Positions 19,315 to 29,852 are shown, counted from the first letter of the stretch. The stretch: DNA of 45,956 nt from an uncultured Verrucomicrobia subdivision 3 bacterium (GCA_903833055.1 CAILDU010000027.1:1-45956); one strand, 5' to 3'. Program-made: numbers and translations. The notes: a model not told the origin generated them from the letters alone.

Positions 19315-19692
19315 ATGAAAACAAGCATCCAGACCGCTCGCGCAGGTTTCACTCTGGTTGAAATTATGATTGTTGTTGCCATCATCGGATTGCTGGCGGC
19401 GATAGCTATTCCTAATTTACTAAAGGCGCGCGCAACTTCGCAGGCCAATGGCTGCATCAATAATCTTCGCAAGCTTGACGACGCGGCCAATCAGTTCGCC
19501 GTGGAGCGCGGCAAGCGCACGGGCGATCCCATTACTTATCCCGACGACTTGACGCCTTACATCAAGCTCAACAAGGCTGGCAGCATTCCGCCGTGTCCGG
19601 TTGGAGGCGTTTATTATCAAGACGCTACCGTCGGCTCAATCCCGACCTGTTCGCTCGGCACGACGGTCAAGCCGGCGCATGTTCTGCCGTAA
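19315..19692 (+). CDS. Type IV pilin/type II secretion pseudopilin-like protein
   Basis: Prepilin N-methylation motif ARAGFTLVEIMIVVAIIGLLAAIAIPNLLKAR. Confidence 0.88.
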   Translation: MKTSIQTARAGFTLVEIMIVVAIIGLLAAIAIPNLLKARATSQANGCINNLRKLDDAANQFAVERGKRTGDPITYPDDLTPYIKLNKAGSIPPCPVGGVYYQDATVGSIPTCSLGTTVKPAHVLP

Positions 19693-19789
19693 AAATTTTC
19701 GGCGTGTATTTCGCCGTGAATTATTCTGTCACAGTTCTTCCGGTAAACGCGTTTTACACCGGGCGCGGTTTTGATATATTGACCGCCTT

Positions 19790-20878
19790 GTGATTTCCGA
19801 AAAGCGTCAGCGCGTCGTTTGTGGCATGAGCGGAGGAGTTGATTCCTCGGCGACGGCGGCGCTTTTGATTGAGCAGGGCTACGACGTCATCGGTATCACG
19901 CTCAAACTCTGGCCGCAGGATTGCGTGAACCGCGCCGAGGACAAATGCTGCGGTCCGCAAGCCGTCACCGACGCGCGTTCGGTCTGCGACAAGCTCGACG
20001 TGCCATATTATCTCGTGGACGAATCGGCGGATTTTCAGAAACACGTCATCCAATATTTCGCCGATGAATACAAGGCCGGCCGCACGCCGAACCCGTGCGT
20101 GATGTGCAATCAGAATTTGAAGTTCGGCAGATTGATTGACCGCGCGGATCAACTCGGCGCGGATTTTATTGCGACGGGACATTTTGCGCGCGTGGAAAAA
20201 AGCGCGGATGGTTCGCGGCTTTTGCTCAAGCGCGGCAAAGATTCGCGCAAGGATCAAAGTTATTTTCTCTTCTCGCTCCGGCAAGATCAGTTGGCGCGAA
20301 TTATTTTTCCGCTCGGCGAAAAAACGAAAAGCGACACGCGCGAGGTGGCGCGGCATTGCAATCTCAAGACGGCGGAAAAGGAAGAGAGCATGGAAATCTG
20401 TTTCGTGCCGGACAATAATTACGGCGGCTTTCTTCAGTCGGCGAACCTCGTGCAGAAGCATCGCGGCGACATTGTGGATGTTCACGGCCATGTGCTCGGC
20501 CAGCACGACGGCATAGAATTTTACACCATCGGCCAGCGCAAAGGGCTTGGTATTACTACGCCAAAGCCAGTCTACGTCGTGGAGCTGGATGCGGAAAATA
20601 ATCGCGTGATGGTGGGCGATGAATCCGCGCTCGACCGTGATGAATTTATTGCCGACCGCTGCAACTGGCATCCGTTTGAGAAACTCACCGCGCCAATCGA
20701 AGTGACGGCGAAGATTCGTTACAACCATCCGGGTGCGGCGGCAACCGTGACGCCGCTGGAAAATAATCGGGTGAAAGTAAAACTGCACACGCCGCAACGC
20801 GCGATCACGCCCGGTCAGGCGGCGGTATTTTATCAGGACGATTTGGTGGTCGGCGGCGGTTGGATAACCACGCGTTGA
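19790..20878 (+). CDS. mnmA: tRNA-specific 2-thiouridylase MnmA (GTG start)
   Basis: VVCGMSGGVDSSATAALLIEQGYDVIGITLKLW (PP-loop), TPNPCVMCNQNLKFG, ATGHFAR, GQRKGLG. Confidence 0.96.
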   Translation: MISEKRQRVVCGMSGGVDSSATAALLIEQGYDVIGITLKLWPQDCVNRAEDKCCGPQAVTDARSVCDKLDVPYYLVDESADFQKHVIQYFADEYKAGRTPNPCVMCNQNLKFGRLIDRADQLGADFIATGHFARVEKSADGSRLLLKRGKDSRKDQSYFLFSLRQDQLARIIFPLGEKTKSDTREVARHCNLKTAEKEESMEICFVPDNNYGGFLQSANLVQKHRGDIVDVHGHVLGQHDGIEFYTIGQRKGLGITTPKPVYVVELDAENNRVMVGDESALDRDEFIADRCNWHPFEKLTAPIEVTAKIRYNHPGAAATVTPLENNRVKVKLHTPQRAITPGQAAVFYQDDLVVGGGWITTR

Positions 20879-20895
20879 TTATTGCAACGCGTTCA

Positions 20896-22923
20896 TCAGT
20901 GCGGCTGGGCGGCTTCGTGATTTTTAATTTCGTTACGAATGGATTCAGCAAGCGTGCTATTGCCTTGCTGCGTGGCGAGTGACAGCGCTTGTTGCAGATG
21001 AGATAGAGCTTCCGCTGGTTTTCCTTCGGCATCCAATGCGATACCGAGACGATAATGCGCTTCGGCAAAATCTGGTTTTAGTTGGAGCGCGGCTGCATAA
21101 AGCTGACTGGCTTCGTCCCACTTTTTTTGCGTGGCAAGCGCAACGCCGGAAATGTAACGCGTGTCGGCGGCATCGAGTTGGCTGTGCATGGCGCGTTCGT
21201 AATGGCTGCGCGCCTCGTCCCATTTTCCTTCGCGGGCGAGCGTCAATCCCCAATCATAATCGGCTTCGGGATAATCTGGTCGGTATCGTAATGCCTGTTC
21301 AAAATGGCGGATGGCATCGTCGTTTTTTCCTTCGTTGGCAAGGGCATCGCCGAGGCTGTAATGGGCATCGGCGGAGCGCGGGCTAATTTGCAATGCCTGC
21401 TCGAAACAAGCGATAGCTTTTTCGTGCTGATTTTGATTGACGCAGGCGACGCCGAGATTTCTCCAAGCGTCGGAGTAATCGGGTCTTAATTGAATTGTCT
21501 GTTGAAATTGCGCGGCAGCTTCCGGCCAATTTTGTAGGTCGGCGAATGCTTCGCCGAGAGTGGTGTGAGCGTAGGAGTTGGTCGGGTTGCAGGCGAGGCT
21601 GCGAGTCCAAAGGGTAACGCTGTTTTTCCAGTAGCTGGTTTGAATGTGTGCACAGACGGCCAGCACGATCAGGAACATTGCCGCAGCGAAGGCAACGATG
21701 CTTCGCCGACAGCGGCAGAATGATAAAAATCCACCCGCGCCCCAAGCCAGCAGAATGGCCAAGCCGATTTGCGGCAGGTAAGTATAACGATCCGCGCGCG
21801 CGTTGTGCGTCAACTGCATCAGGTCAACGGTCGGTAGCAGCATGCCCAAATACCAAAGCCAACCCACTGCCAAATATGGACGCTTTTTAAAAGCGAATAG
21901 CGCGCCCAGCGTGACGGTAGATAAAATTAAAATCGCAATAATATTTTTGCTGAAGGTCGGGTTCATGCTCGAATCCGTGTAGGCTACGGTCAATCCTACC
22001 GGCCAAATCATGTGTCCCAGATAATCCACATAAGTTTGCAGAGCGTTGCCGATGCGCCAGGTGACGGTGAGATTTTGCGTCAGGGAGACCACTTCATGTT
22101 GCGTCATCACGGTGACGATGCAAAAGACTGCGCTCAAAAAAAAGAACGGAGTTTTTTCAAGCACCAGACCAAGCCACGCTTTGCGCGAGTGTCGGGAGAT
22201 GAATAAATTCTCTGCCGGCAGACGTCGTAGCGGCCAAGCATCCAGCAGCAGCAGGACAAACGGCAAGGTCACAATCATAGATTTGGCAAGCAGCCCAAAA
22301 GTAAAAAAAACCAACGCCAAAAAATACCAGCGCGTCCAGCCAAATCGAAACCGGGCGGCGTCAAGGTTTTTTACTGATGCTGCCCAATGTTTGGCCCAAG
22401 CCCACAGCGTCAGCATAAAAAACAAGCCGCTCAAAACATCCTTGCGTTCCACCACCCACGCCACCGATTCCACCCTTAGCGGATGGATGGCAAACAAGGC
22501 CGCCACAAACGCCGGACGCCAAAACGCTTTGGTGAATTTTCGCAGCACAAGGAAAAGCACGATGGCCGTTGCAGCATGAAGCAGGACATTTGTCAGGTGA
22601 TGGCCGCCGGCATGAGAACCATAAAGTTGCCAGTCGAGTTGGTGTGACAAATCGGTTAGTGGATACCAGGCTTCAAAACTTCCACGGGTGAAATCGCAAA
22701 CCACACCTTGCCATGTCAGCCCTTGGGTGATGAGGGGATTTTTATAAATGCAGATCGAGTCATCGTAGTTGACGAATTCAAAATGAATGGTCTGGCCGAA
22801 AACCGTCCAGACCAGCGCGGCGAGCAAAAGGCAAACCAGACCCGTCAACCAACTGGGCGTTAGTTGCCCGTGTGAATGAATTAAATTATCACGGCTGGGA
22901 AATTCGTTGGCTGATGATTTCAA
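20896..22923 (-). CDS. Multi-TM protein with C-terminal TPR repeats (TMTC-like/O-mannosyltransferase-like)
   Basis: FVNYDDSICIYKNPLITQGLTW, FAIHPLRVESVAWVVERKDVLSGLFFMLTLWAW, then at least six TPR units (e.g. PDYSDAWRNLGVACVNQNQHEKAIACFEQALQISP). Confidence 0.8.
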   Translation of the reverse strand: MKSSANEFPSRDNLIHSHGQLTPSWLTGLVCLLLAALVWTVFGQTIHFEFVNYDDSICIYKNPLITQGLTWQGVVCDFTRGSFEAWYPLTDLSHQLDWQLYGSHAGGHHLTNVLLHAATAIVLFLVLRKFTKAFWRPAFVAALFAIHPLRVESVAWVVERKDVLSGLFFMLTLWAWAKHWAASVKNLDAARFRFGWTRWYFLALVFFTFGLLAKSMIVTLPFVLLLLDAWPLRRLPAENLFISRHSRKAWLGLVLEKTPFFFLSAVFCIVTVMTQHEVVSLTQNLTVTWRIGNALQTYVDYLGHMIWPVGLTVAYTDSSMNPTFSKNIIAILILSTVTLGALFAFKKRPYLAVGWLWYLGMLLPTVDLMQLTHNARADRYTYLPQIGLAILLAWGAGGFLSFCRCRRSIVAFAAAMFLIVLAVCAHIQTSYWKNSVTLWTRSLACNPTNSYAHTTLGEAFADLQNWPEAAAQFQQTIQLRPDYSDAWRNLGVACVNQNQHEKAIACFEQALQISPRSADAHYSLGDALANEGKNDDAIRHFEQALRYRPDYPEADYDWGLTLAREGKWDEARSHYERAMHSQLDAADTRYISGVALATQKKWDEASQLYAAALQLKPDFAEAHYRLGIALDAEGKPAEALSHLQQALSLATQQGNSTLAESIRNEIKNHEAAQPH

Positions 22924-23084
22924 CGCGGGAGATTTTGCGGCGGCGTATTAGCGCGTCAAGTGTGTTTTCACTGGTGAATAGATTCGGCTTGCGCGGGGCA
23001 GGGTGGTTGTTACGATTTTGTCACGTTCATCCGCCAAGTCCGGCGGGTTTTCTTTTTTAACCGGCGGCAATTTATTTTTTACCT

Positions 23085-24029
23085 GTGAAAATTTTCAGCG
23101 GCACTGCAAATCTACCTCTGGCCAACGCCATCTGTAAATCCATCGGTGTGCCACTCGGCAACTGCACCATCTCGCCGTTTCCCGATGGCGAGACGTTTGT
23201 GAAAATCGAGGAGAATGTGCGCGGTGAAGATATATTTATCATCCAGCCGACCTCACCGCCGACCAATCATAATCTGATGGAAATGTTCATCATGATGGAT
23301 GCGTTGCGCCGCGCGAGTGCGAAGCGCATTACGGCAGTGATGCCGTTTTACGGTTACGCGCGGCAAGATCGCAAAGACCAACCGCGTGTTCCAATCACGG
23401 CGAAGCTCGTTGCCAATTTGCTCGTGGCTGCGGGCGCGAATCGCGTGCTGACGATGGATTTGCACGCGCAACAGATCCAGGGATTTTTTGATATTCCCGT
23501 GGATCATCTTTATGCCGCGCCGGTGATGTATGATTATTTGAAGAAGAAAAATTTGACGAACCTGGTTGTGGTCAGTCCCGATGCGGGCGGCATCAAAATG
23601 GCGCACGCATATTCGCAGACGATGGAAGCGGAACTCGCCATCGTCGCCAAGCGTCGCAAGAGCGCGACGGAAGTCGAAAGCATGGCGGTCATCGGCGAAA
23701 TCGAGGGCAAAAATGTTTTGCTCGTGGACGATTTGACGGAGACGGCGGGCACGTTGACTTCGGCGGCGGCAATTCTCAAAACCAAGGGCGCAAAAAACAT
23801 CATGGCCTGCGTTTCCCACGCGCTATTGAACGACACGGGTATCGAAAGATTACGTAATTCTGCCATTGACGAATTAATAACAACTGATACAGTCCAACGC
23901 CCTGCGATTGACGGTGTAAAGATAACTACGTTGTCGGTAGCGGGACTTTTGGGCGAAGCCATCAAACGGATTCATACAAATTCGTCGGTGAACTCGCTCT
24001 TTGAATTTAAGGGCGGACGCACCAGTTAA
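23085..24029 (+). CDS. prs: Ribose-phosphate pyrophosphokinase (GTG start)
   Basis: KIFSGTANLPLA..., FPDGETFVKIEENVRGEDIFIIQ, MPFYGYARQDRKDQPRVPITAKLVANLL, VVVSPDAGGIKMA, VLLVDDLTETAGTL. Confidence 0.96.
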   Translation: MKIFSGTANLPLANAICKSIGVPLGNCTISPFPDGETFVKIEENVRGEDIFIIQPTSPPTNHNLMEMFIMMDALRRASAKRITAVMPFYGYARQDRKDQPRVPITAKLVANLLVAAGANRVLTMDLHAQQIQGFFDIPVDHLYAAPVMYDYLKKKNLTNLVVVSPDAGGIKMAHAYSQTMEAELAIVAKRRKSATEVESMAVIGEIEGKNVLLVDDLTETAGTLTSAAAILKTKGAKNIMACVSHALLNDTGIERLRNSAIDELITTDTVQRPAIDGVKITTLSVAGLLGEAIKRIHTNSSVNSLFEFKGGRTS

Positions 24030-24062
24030 GCGTCGCCAAAAAATAATTTACAATTTTATAAA

Positions 24063-24797
24063 ATGAAATCAGTCGCCTTAAAAGCCTATCCGCGTTCCCA
24101 AGTGCAACGCGCCGAAGTCACCAAACTCCGTCGCGCCGGTCGCGTGCCTGCCACCATTTATGGTCGTCAGGCTGCGCCGCAAAACCTCGAAGTCGTCTCG
24201 AAAGAGATTGCCGACTTGCTGAACCATTCAGCTTCCGAAAATTTGCTCGTGGATTTGACCGTCGAGAAGGATGCGCGCTCCAAGCGCCTCGCGCTCGTGC
24301 AGGAAGTCCAGCACCATCCGTTGACCGGCAAAGTCGTGCACGTTGATTTTCACGAAGTCGCCGAGACCGAGAAGGTTACCGTCTCCGTCCCCGTTGAAAC
24401 CGTTGGCGAACCCGCTGGCGTTAAAAATGGCGGCGGCACGTTGGAACACATTTTGCACAAGTTGAAAGTGCGTTGCCTCCCGAAAAATTTGCCGGAGCAA
24501 ATCACGCTGGACGTGAGCGCGCTGGAAATCGGCAAGTCCATTCACATCGCTGACATCGTTCCGCCCGCTGGCGTGGAAATCATGGGTGAGAAATCCCGCA
24601 CCGTGGTGGCTGTTGCCGCGCCGCGCGCTGAGGAAGAAGTTGTCGCGACCACCGCCGCTGCTGGCGATGTCGAAATGACGAAAGAGAAAAAAGCGGACGG
24701 CACTGAAGGCGCTGCTCCCGCTGCCAAGGGCGACGCGAAAGCGGCTCCGGCGGGCGACAAAAAAGCCGAGGCCAAGCCCGAAGCGAAGAAGAAATAA
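24063..24797 (+). CDS. rplY: 50S ribosomal protein L25/general stress protein Ctc
   Basis: LRRAGRVPATIYG, HPLTGKVVHVDFHEV, SIHIADI; low-complexity Ala/Lys C-terminal tail. Confidence 0.92.
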   Translation: MKSVALKAYPRSQVQRAEVTKLRRAGRVPATIYGRQAAPQNLEVVSKEIADLLNHSASENLLVDLTVEKDARSKRLALVQEVQHHPLTGKVVHVDFHEVAETEKVTVSVPVETVGEPAGVKNGGGTLEHILHKLKVRCLPKNLPEQITLDVSALEIGKSIHIADIVPPAGVEIMGEKSRTVVAVAAPRAEEEVVATTAAAGDVEMTKEKKADGTEGAAPAAKGDAKAAPAGDKKAEAKPEAKKK

Positions 24798-24827
24798 TTT
24801 ACGCGGCGCAAGCCGCTTCGCCCGCGC

Positions 24828-25427
24828 GTGGAAAACATTTTTCTCATCGTGGGCTTGGGAAATCCGGGCGCGGAATACGCCAAGACCCGCCACAATGCCG
24901 GTTTTTTGCTGGTCGAGAAATTGGCGGAGCAGTGGCAGTCGAATTGGACGAACGAACGTAAGTTTATTTCGCGCGTGGCGAAAGCCGAGCGCAACAGCCA
25001 GAAAGTTTTGCTGTGCGAGCCGCAGACGTTCATGAATTTGAGCGGCGAATCGGTCGGGGCATTGGTAAATTATTACCAGTTGCCGTTGGGAAAAATTTTA
25101 GTGGCCGTGGACGATGCGGATTTGCCGTTTGGCGAAATCCGGTTGCGAAAAAGCGGCAGCAGCGGCGGGCATCATGGATTGGAATCCATTGAGCAACATC
25201 TGGCATCGCGCGAGTTTGCGAGATTGCGGATTGGAATTGGTCGCAAAGATAGTTCGCGACAGATTGCCGATTACGTTCTCGGAAAATTTGAGGCGGGCGA
25301 TAGCGAGTTGCTAAAAAAAGTTTTGGAACGGGCGGCGAATCAGGTTGAAACCTGGCTGGCGTCTGGAATCGAAAAGGCGATGAGCCAATTTAACGGAGTC
25401 GTGGACTCCACAAACGAAGAAAAATGA
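24828..25427 (+). CDS. pth: Peptidyl-tRNA hydrolase (GTG start)
   Basis: IVGLGNPGAEYAKTRHNAGFLLVEKLA, PQTFMNLSGESV, VAVDDADLPFGEIRLRKSGSSGGHHGLESI. Confidence 0.96.
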   Translation: MENIFLIVGLGNPGAEYAKTRHNAGFLLVEKLAEQWQSNWTNERKFISRVAKAERNSQKVLLCEPQTFMNLSGESVGALVNYYQLPLGKILVAVDDADLPFGEIRLRKSGSSGGHHGLESIEQHLASREFARLRIGIGRKDSSRQIADYVLGKFEAGDSELLKKVLERAANQVETWLASGIEKAMSQFNGVVDSTNEEK

Positions 25428-25729
25428 AAAAATACGAAGGTCTGTTCATCCTGAACTTGAACGGCAAAGAAGAAGGCGTCAAAGACGCCCTCGACAAAAT
25501 TTCCACCGACATCACCGCCGTGGGCGGCAAGATCGAAACGGTGCAGAAGATGGAAAAGAAGGCTTTTTCCCGCATTGCCGACAAGCGCCACAGCGCCGGT
25601 TTCTACGCGAACGTCATTTTTGATGCGACACCCGCCGCGATTGCGCAGTTGCATAAAAAATTCTCGCTGAACGAGGATGTTTTCCGCGTGCTGTTCACGA
25701 TTGCGCCCGCGCCGAAAGCCGCGAAATAA
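25424..25729 (+). CDS. rpsF: 30S ribosomal protein S6
   Basis: MKKYEGLFILN..., 101 aa, start codon overlaps the pth stop; gene order pth-rpsF-ssb-rplI. Confidence 0.88.
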   Translation: MKKYEGLFILNLNGKEEGVKDALDKISTDITAVGGKIETVQKMEKKAFSRIADKRHSAGFYANVIFDATPAAIAQLHKKFSLNEDVFRVLFTIAPAPKAAK

Positions 25730-25744
25730 TTCGCGCCGATTTTT

Positions 25745-26212
25745 ATGGCCAGCTTCAACAAAGTAATCCTGATGGGCAACCTGACGCGCGATCCCGAATT
25801 GCGCTACACGCCCAAAGGCACGGCCATCGCGAAAATTGGCCTCGCGGTCAATCGCGTTTGGACGAATGAAGCGGGCGAAAAAAAGGAAGAAGTGACTTTT
25901 GTTGATGTCGATGTTTTTGGCCGCACGGCAGAAAACGTCGGTCAATATATGCGTAAAGGCCGTCCGATTATGGTTGAAGGCCGGCTCAAGCTCGACCAGT
26001 GGGACGACAAAGCGACTGGCGCAAAACGCAGCAAACTCGGCGTAATTGCCGAGACCGTTCAATTTCTCGGCAGCGCGCCCGGCAGTGAAGGTAGCGCGCC
26101 TGCTGCTCCTTCCGCTCCGCGTGCCGCTCGTCCGGCTGCTGCGCCCAGCGCGCCCGCTGCTGAACCCGTCGAAGGTGACGGCCCGCCCGAAAGTGACGAC
26201 GTTCCGTTCTGA
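25745..26212 (+). CDS. ssb: Single-stranded DNA-binding protein
   Basis: MASFNKVILMGNLTRDPELRYTPKGTAIAKIGLAVNR; C-terminal tip ESDDVPF. Confidence 0.96.
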   Translation: MASFNKVILMGNLTRDPELRYTPKGTAIAKIGLAVNRVWTNEAGEKKEEVTFVDVDVFGRTAENVGQYMRKGRPIMVEGRLKLDQWDDKATGAKRSKLGVIAETVQFLGSAPGSEGSAPAAPSAPRAARPAAAPSAPAAEPVEGDGPPESDDVPF

Positions 26213-26244
26213 TTTTTTAACTCCGCAACCAAATTATTTTTTGT

Positions 26245-26853
26245 ATGGCAAAAACTGAAGTTATCCTCACGCAACACATCATCGGTCTCGGTGGTGAATC
26301 TGACAACGTCCGCGTCGCCGCCGGTTACGCGCGCAATTATCTTTTTCCGCAGCGCCTCGCCGTGCCGGTCACGTCGGCGAACAAGCGCCAGTTGGAAGCG
26401 CTCAAGCAGAAGCGCGCCGAACGCGAAGCGCATGAGTTCAACCACATGACCGATCTCGCCAAGGCGCTCCAGAAATTGGTCTGCGTCGTCAAGGTCAAGA
26501 CCGGCGAAGACGGCAAGCTGTTCGGCTCCGTTACCAGCGGCACGATTGCGGACGAACTCAAGCACCAGTTCGACATCGCGCTCGACAAGAAAAAAATCAA
26601 GCTCGAAAGCGCCATTCGTGCTATCGGTGAGTTTGAAGTGGAACTCGCTTTGCACGCGGAAGTCAAAGGCACGTTGAAAGTGCGCGTCGAAAGCACCACG
26701 CCCATCGTCGCGGCGACCGCTGCAACGGAAGTGGAAAAGCCCCGCACCGAAAAACGCGGTCATCGCGGCGATATTGTTGCTCCGACGGAAGCCGAGCTGA
26801 AAGCCAAGGCTGAAAAGAAGCCCAAGGCCGAGAAGAAGGCGAAGGCTGAATAA
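26245..26853 (+). CDS. rplI: 50S ribosomal protein L9 with extended Lys/Ala tail
   Basis: EVILTQHIIGLGGESDNVRVAAGYARNYLFPQRLAVP; KLFGSVTSGTIADEL. Confidence 0.94.
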   Translation: MAKTEVILTQHIIGLGGESDNVRVAAGYARNYLFPQRLAVPVTSANKRQLEALKQKRAEREAHEFNHMTDLAKALQKLVCVVKVKTGEDGKLFGSVTSGTIADELKHQFDIALDKKKIKLESAIRAIGEFEVELALHAEVKGTLKVRVESTTPIVAATAATEVEKPRTEKRGHRGDIVAPTEAELKAKAEKKPKAEKKAKAE

Positions 26854-26869
26854 ATTTTGTAGTCTCACG

Positions 26870-26900
26870 AAAGCCACGGAAAAATTTCCGTGGCTTTTTA
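26870..26900 (+). terminator. Rho-independent terminator after rplI
   Basis: AAAGCCACGGAAA/TTTCCGTGGCTTT stem followed by a T tract. Confidence 0.85.
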
Positions 26901-26990
26901 ATTTTCCACCGGCGCGGCAAGTTGGATTGGGCGGTGATAAATCTTGCCATCTGGCGGTGATTCCTTAAATTGTCCGACCGTTTTTTAATT

Positions 26991-27326
26991 ATGCAACTCA
27001 ACTCGTTCCCTTCTATTTTGGCGCAGGCGGCTCCTGCCGCCGGCCAGCCGCAAAACCCTGTCATGGCGTTTCTGCCGATGATTTTGCTGGTCGTGGTTTT
27101 CTATTTTATCCTCATTCGCCCGCAGCAGAAGCGCGCGAAGGAATTGCGGAAGTTGCTCGAATCGCTCAAGTCCGGTGACGAAGTTGTGACTGCTGCCGGC
27201 ATCGTTGGCACGGTCATCACGGTCAAGGATAGAACCGTGACGCTGCGCTCCGGCGACGCGAAATTTGAAGTCACCAAAGCTTCCGTCAGCGAAATCATTG
27301 CCGACACCAACGTGGTCAAAGTGTAA
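26991..27326 (+). CDS. yajC: Preprotein translocase subunit YajC
   Basis: FLPMILLVVVFYFILIRPQQKRAKELRKLLESLKSGDEVVTAAGIVGTV. ORF track start 26970; ATG at 26991 preferred. Confidence 0.94.
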   Translation: MQLNSFPSILAQAAPAAGQPQNPVMAFLPMILLVVVFYFILIRPQQKRAKELRKLLESLKSGDEVVTAAGIVGTVITVKDRTVTLRSGDAKFEVTKASVSEIIADTNVVKV

Positions 27327-27332
27327 TTTGTC

Positions 27333-29852
27333 ATGAACAAAAATAATAACTTCGGTCGTTTACTGCTCGTCATCGGTATTATCGTCTGGTCGCTGTTTGA
27401 AATTTATCCGCCGGCGTCGCGTGACTTGGCGAAGGAATTTGCCAGCCGCGCGGTGAAGCCGGATGCCTCGTTCAACGATATCGTGGCGCAAGCTGCGGCT
27501 TTGCAAAAAGCGGGCACGAATGAATTCGCCGCGCTCCAACTCGCGACCGGCACGAACGAGTTGCAGAAATACTTTCCGTTCATCGCCGCGCAAAATCAGG
27601 TTCACCCGAATCTGTTTATTTTGAATCGTCTCCAGCGCGACGCGGCGGGCAAAATTAAATTGGGTTTGGATTTGCAGGGTGGCACGTCGTTCCTCGTCGA
27701 GATGGACACGACCAAACTCGCGAACACGAACGAGACTAGCAGCGCGCTGTCGCAGGCTATCGAAGTGTTGCGCAAACGTATTGATCGTTTCGGCGTGGCG
27801 GAGCCGGTAATCCAATCGGCGGGCGGCAATCGCATTCTCATTCAGCTGCCCGGTCTCTCGCAGTCCGACAAGGACAGTGCGCGCCAGCAAATCCAGAAGA
27901 CGGCGTTTTTGGAATTTCGCATGGTGAATGACAGCAGCGACGAAATCATCAAGAACGGCGAGCCGATTCCGTATGGCTACGAATTACTGAAGCACGTCGA
28001 CCAACAGGCTGACGGCACAACGCGGCTCGAACAATTCATCGTCAAAAAGAAACCGGAGAACGGTCTTTACGGCGACATCATCAAGAGTGCGATGGTCATC
28101 CGTGGCAATCTAGGTGAACCGCAAATTGACTTCTCGCTCTCCGATGAAGGCGCGAAAAAATTTGGCGACGTGACGCGTGAAAATGTCGGTCATCGTCTCG
28201 CCATCGTCCTCGACGGTGAACTTTATTCCGCGCCGAACATCCAAAGCCCGATTGAAACCGGCAACGGCCAGATTACCGGCAGCTACACGATTCAACAGGC
28301 GATGGAACTCGCGAACGTGTTACAGAATCCGTTGAAAGCGCCGCTAAAAATTGTTTACACCAGCGACGTCGCCGCCACGCTCGGCGCGGATTCCATTCGC
28401 AGCGGCATCAAAGCTTCCATCTACGGCGTCATCTTCGTTTCGTTGTTCATGCTGTGTTATTACTGGATTGCCGGTATCGCCGCGAACGTCGCGCTCTTCA
28501 CGAACATAATTATTTTGCTCGGCGTGATGTGCTCCATCGGCACGACGTTTACTCTGCCCGGCATCGCGGGCGCGGTGCTCACGGTCGGTATGGCGGTGGA
28601 CGCGAACGTGCTGATTTACGAACGCATCCGCGAAGAACTCGCGAAGGGCAAATCCCTGCGCGGCGCGATTGACGCCGGTTACGCCCGCGCGTTCGGAACG
28701 ATTTTCGATTCGCACGTCACCACGTTAATTTCGTCCATCATTTTGATTTTCATGGGCACGGGCGAAATCAAAGGCTTCGGTGTGACGCTCACCATCGGCG
28801 TGGCCGCAAGTTTGTTTACCGCGCTCGTCGTGACGCGATTGATTTTCAACTTCATGGTTGACCGGAACATCATCAAATCACTTTGGATGATGCACATCAT
28901 CAAGAGTTCCAACGTGGACTTCATGAAGATCGGCAAACCGCTCGCGCTCGCCACCACCGTGTTTGTCGTGGCGTCATTGGGCTTCGGCGGTTACAACGCA
29001 TCCAATGGCAAGAAACTTTTTGGCGTGGATTTTGTTGGCGGCGACAGCACGACTTACAGCTTCACACAAAAATTGGACGAACAACAAATTCGCGCCGCGC
29101 TCGCCACCGTGAACGAGAAGGACGCGCAGATTCAATACCAAAAAGACGTTGGCGCGGGCACAGAAACGCTCCGCCTCACGACCTCCAGCGGCTCGATTGA
29201 AAAAGTTCAGACCGCGCTCGCTACGTTGCCGTCGGCGCATTACACGTTGCTCGGCAGCCAACAAGTCGGCGCAACGCTTGGCAAAGAAATTCAGCAGACG
29301 GCCATCGTTGCCTCCTTGTTGTCGCTGTTTGGCATCTTGGTTTACGTCGCGTTCCGCTACGAATTTTCCTTTGCCGTCGCCGCCGTCGCGGCCGTGTTGC
29401 ACGACGTGCTGTTTGCGATTGGCGCGTATTGCGTCGCCAACGCCGTGTCCGGTCGCCAGTTCAACGCCACCGTCGTCGCGGCGATTTTGACCATCATCGG
29501 TTTCTCCATCAACGACAAGATTGTTATCTTCGATCGTATCCGGGAACAACTGAAACTCGGCGTGCGCGGCTCGTTCAAAGACATCATCAATATGTCGCTC
29601 AACCAAACGTTGAGCCGCACCATCATCACCAGCGGCACAGTGTTTTTGGCGACGCTCTCGCTGTTCATCTTCGGCGGCGGCGTCATCAACGACTTCGCGT
29701 TCACGTTCCTCGTCGGCATCATCGTCGGCACTTACTCGTCCATCTACATCGCGAGCGTCATCGTGTTGTGGTGGCACAAAGGCGAACGCCCCAACATCGG
29801 CGCGTCTGAAGTGACGGTGCAAAATGCCAACACGACGGCGGCAAAGCCGTAA
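27333..29852 (+). CDS. secDF: Fused protein translocase SecD-SecF
   Basis: GLDLQGGTSFLVEMD, MAVDANVLIYERIREELAKGKSLRGAIDAGYARAFGTIFDSHVTTLIS (SecD) and FSINDKIVIFDRIREQLK...NQTLSRTIITSGTVFLATLSLFIFGG (SecF) in one ORF. Confidence 0.96.
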   Translation: MNKNNNFGRLLLVIGIIVWSLFEIYPPASRDLAKEFASRAVKPDASFNDIVAQAAALQKAGTNEFAALQLATGTNELQKYFPFIAAQNQVHPNLFILNRLQRDAAGKIKLGLDLQGGTSFLVEMDTTKLANTNETSSALSQAIEVLRKRIDRFGVAEPVIQSAGGNRILIQLPGLSQSDKDSARQQIQKTAFLEFRMVNDSSDEIIKNGEPIPYGYELLKHVDQQADGTTRLEQFIVKKKPENGLYGDIIKSAMVIRGNLGEPQIDFSLSDEGAKKFGDVTRENVGHRLAIVLDGELYSAPNIQSPIETGNGQITGSYTIQQAMELANVLQNPLKAPLKIVYTSDVAATLGADSIRSGIKASIYGVIFVSLFMLCYYWIAGIAANVALFTNIIILLGVMCSIGTTFTLPGIAGAVLTVGMAVDANVLIYERIREELAKGKSLRGAIDAGYARAFGTIFDSHVTTLISSIILIFMGTGEIKGFGVTLTIGVAASLFTALVVTRLIFNFMVDRNIIKSLWMMHIIKSSNVDFMKIGKPLALATTVFVVASLGFGGYNASNGKKLFGVDFVGGDSTTYSFTQKLDEQQIRAALATVNEKDAQIQYQKDVGAGTETLRLTTSSGSIEKVQTALATLPSAHYTLLGSQQVGATLGKEIQQTAIVASLLSLFGILVYVAFRYEFSFAVAAVAAVLHDVLFAIGAYCVANAVSGRQFNATVVAAILTIIGFSINDKIVIFDRIREQLKLGVRGSFKDIINMSLNQTLSRTIITSGTVFLATLSLFIFGGGVINDFAFTFLVGIIVGTYSSIYIASVIVLWWHKGERPNIGASEVTVQNANTTAAKP

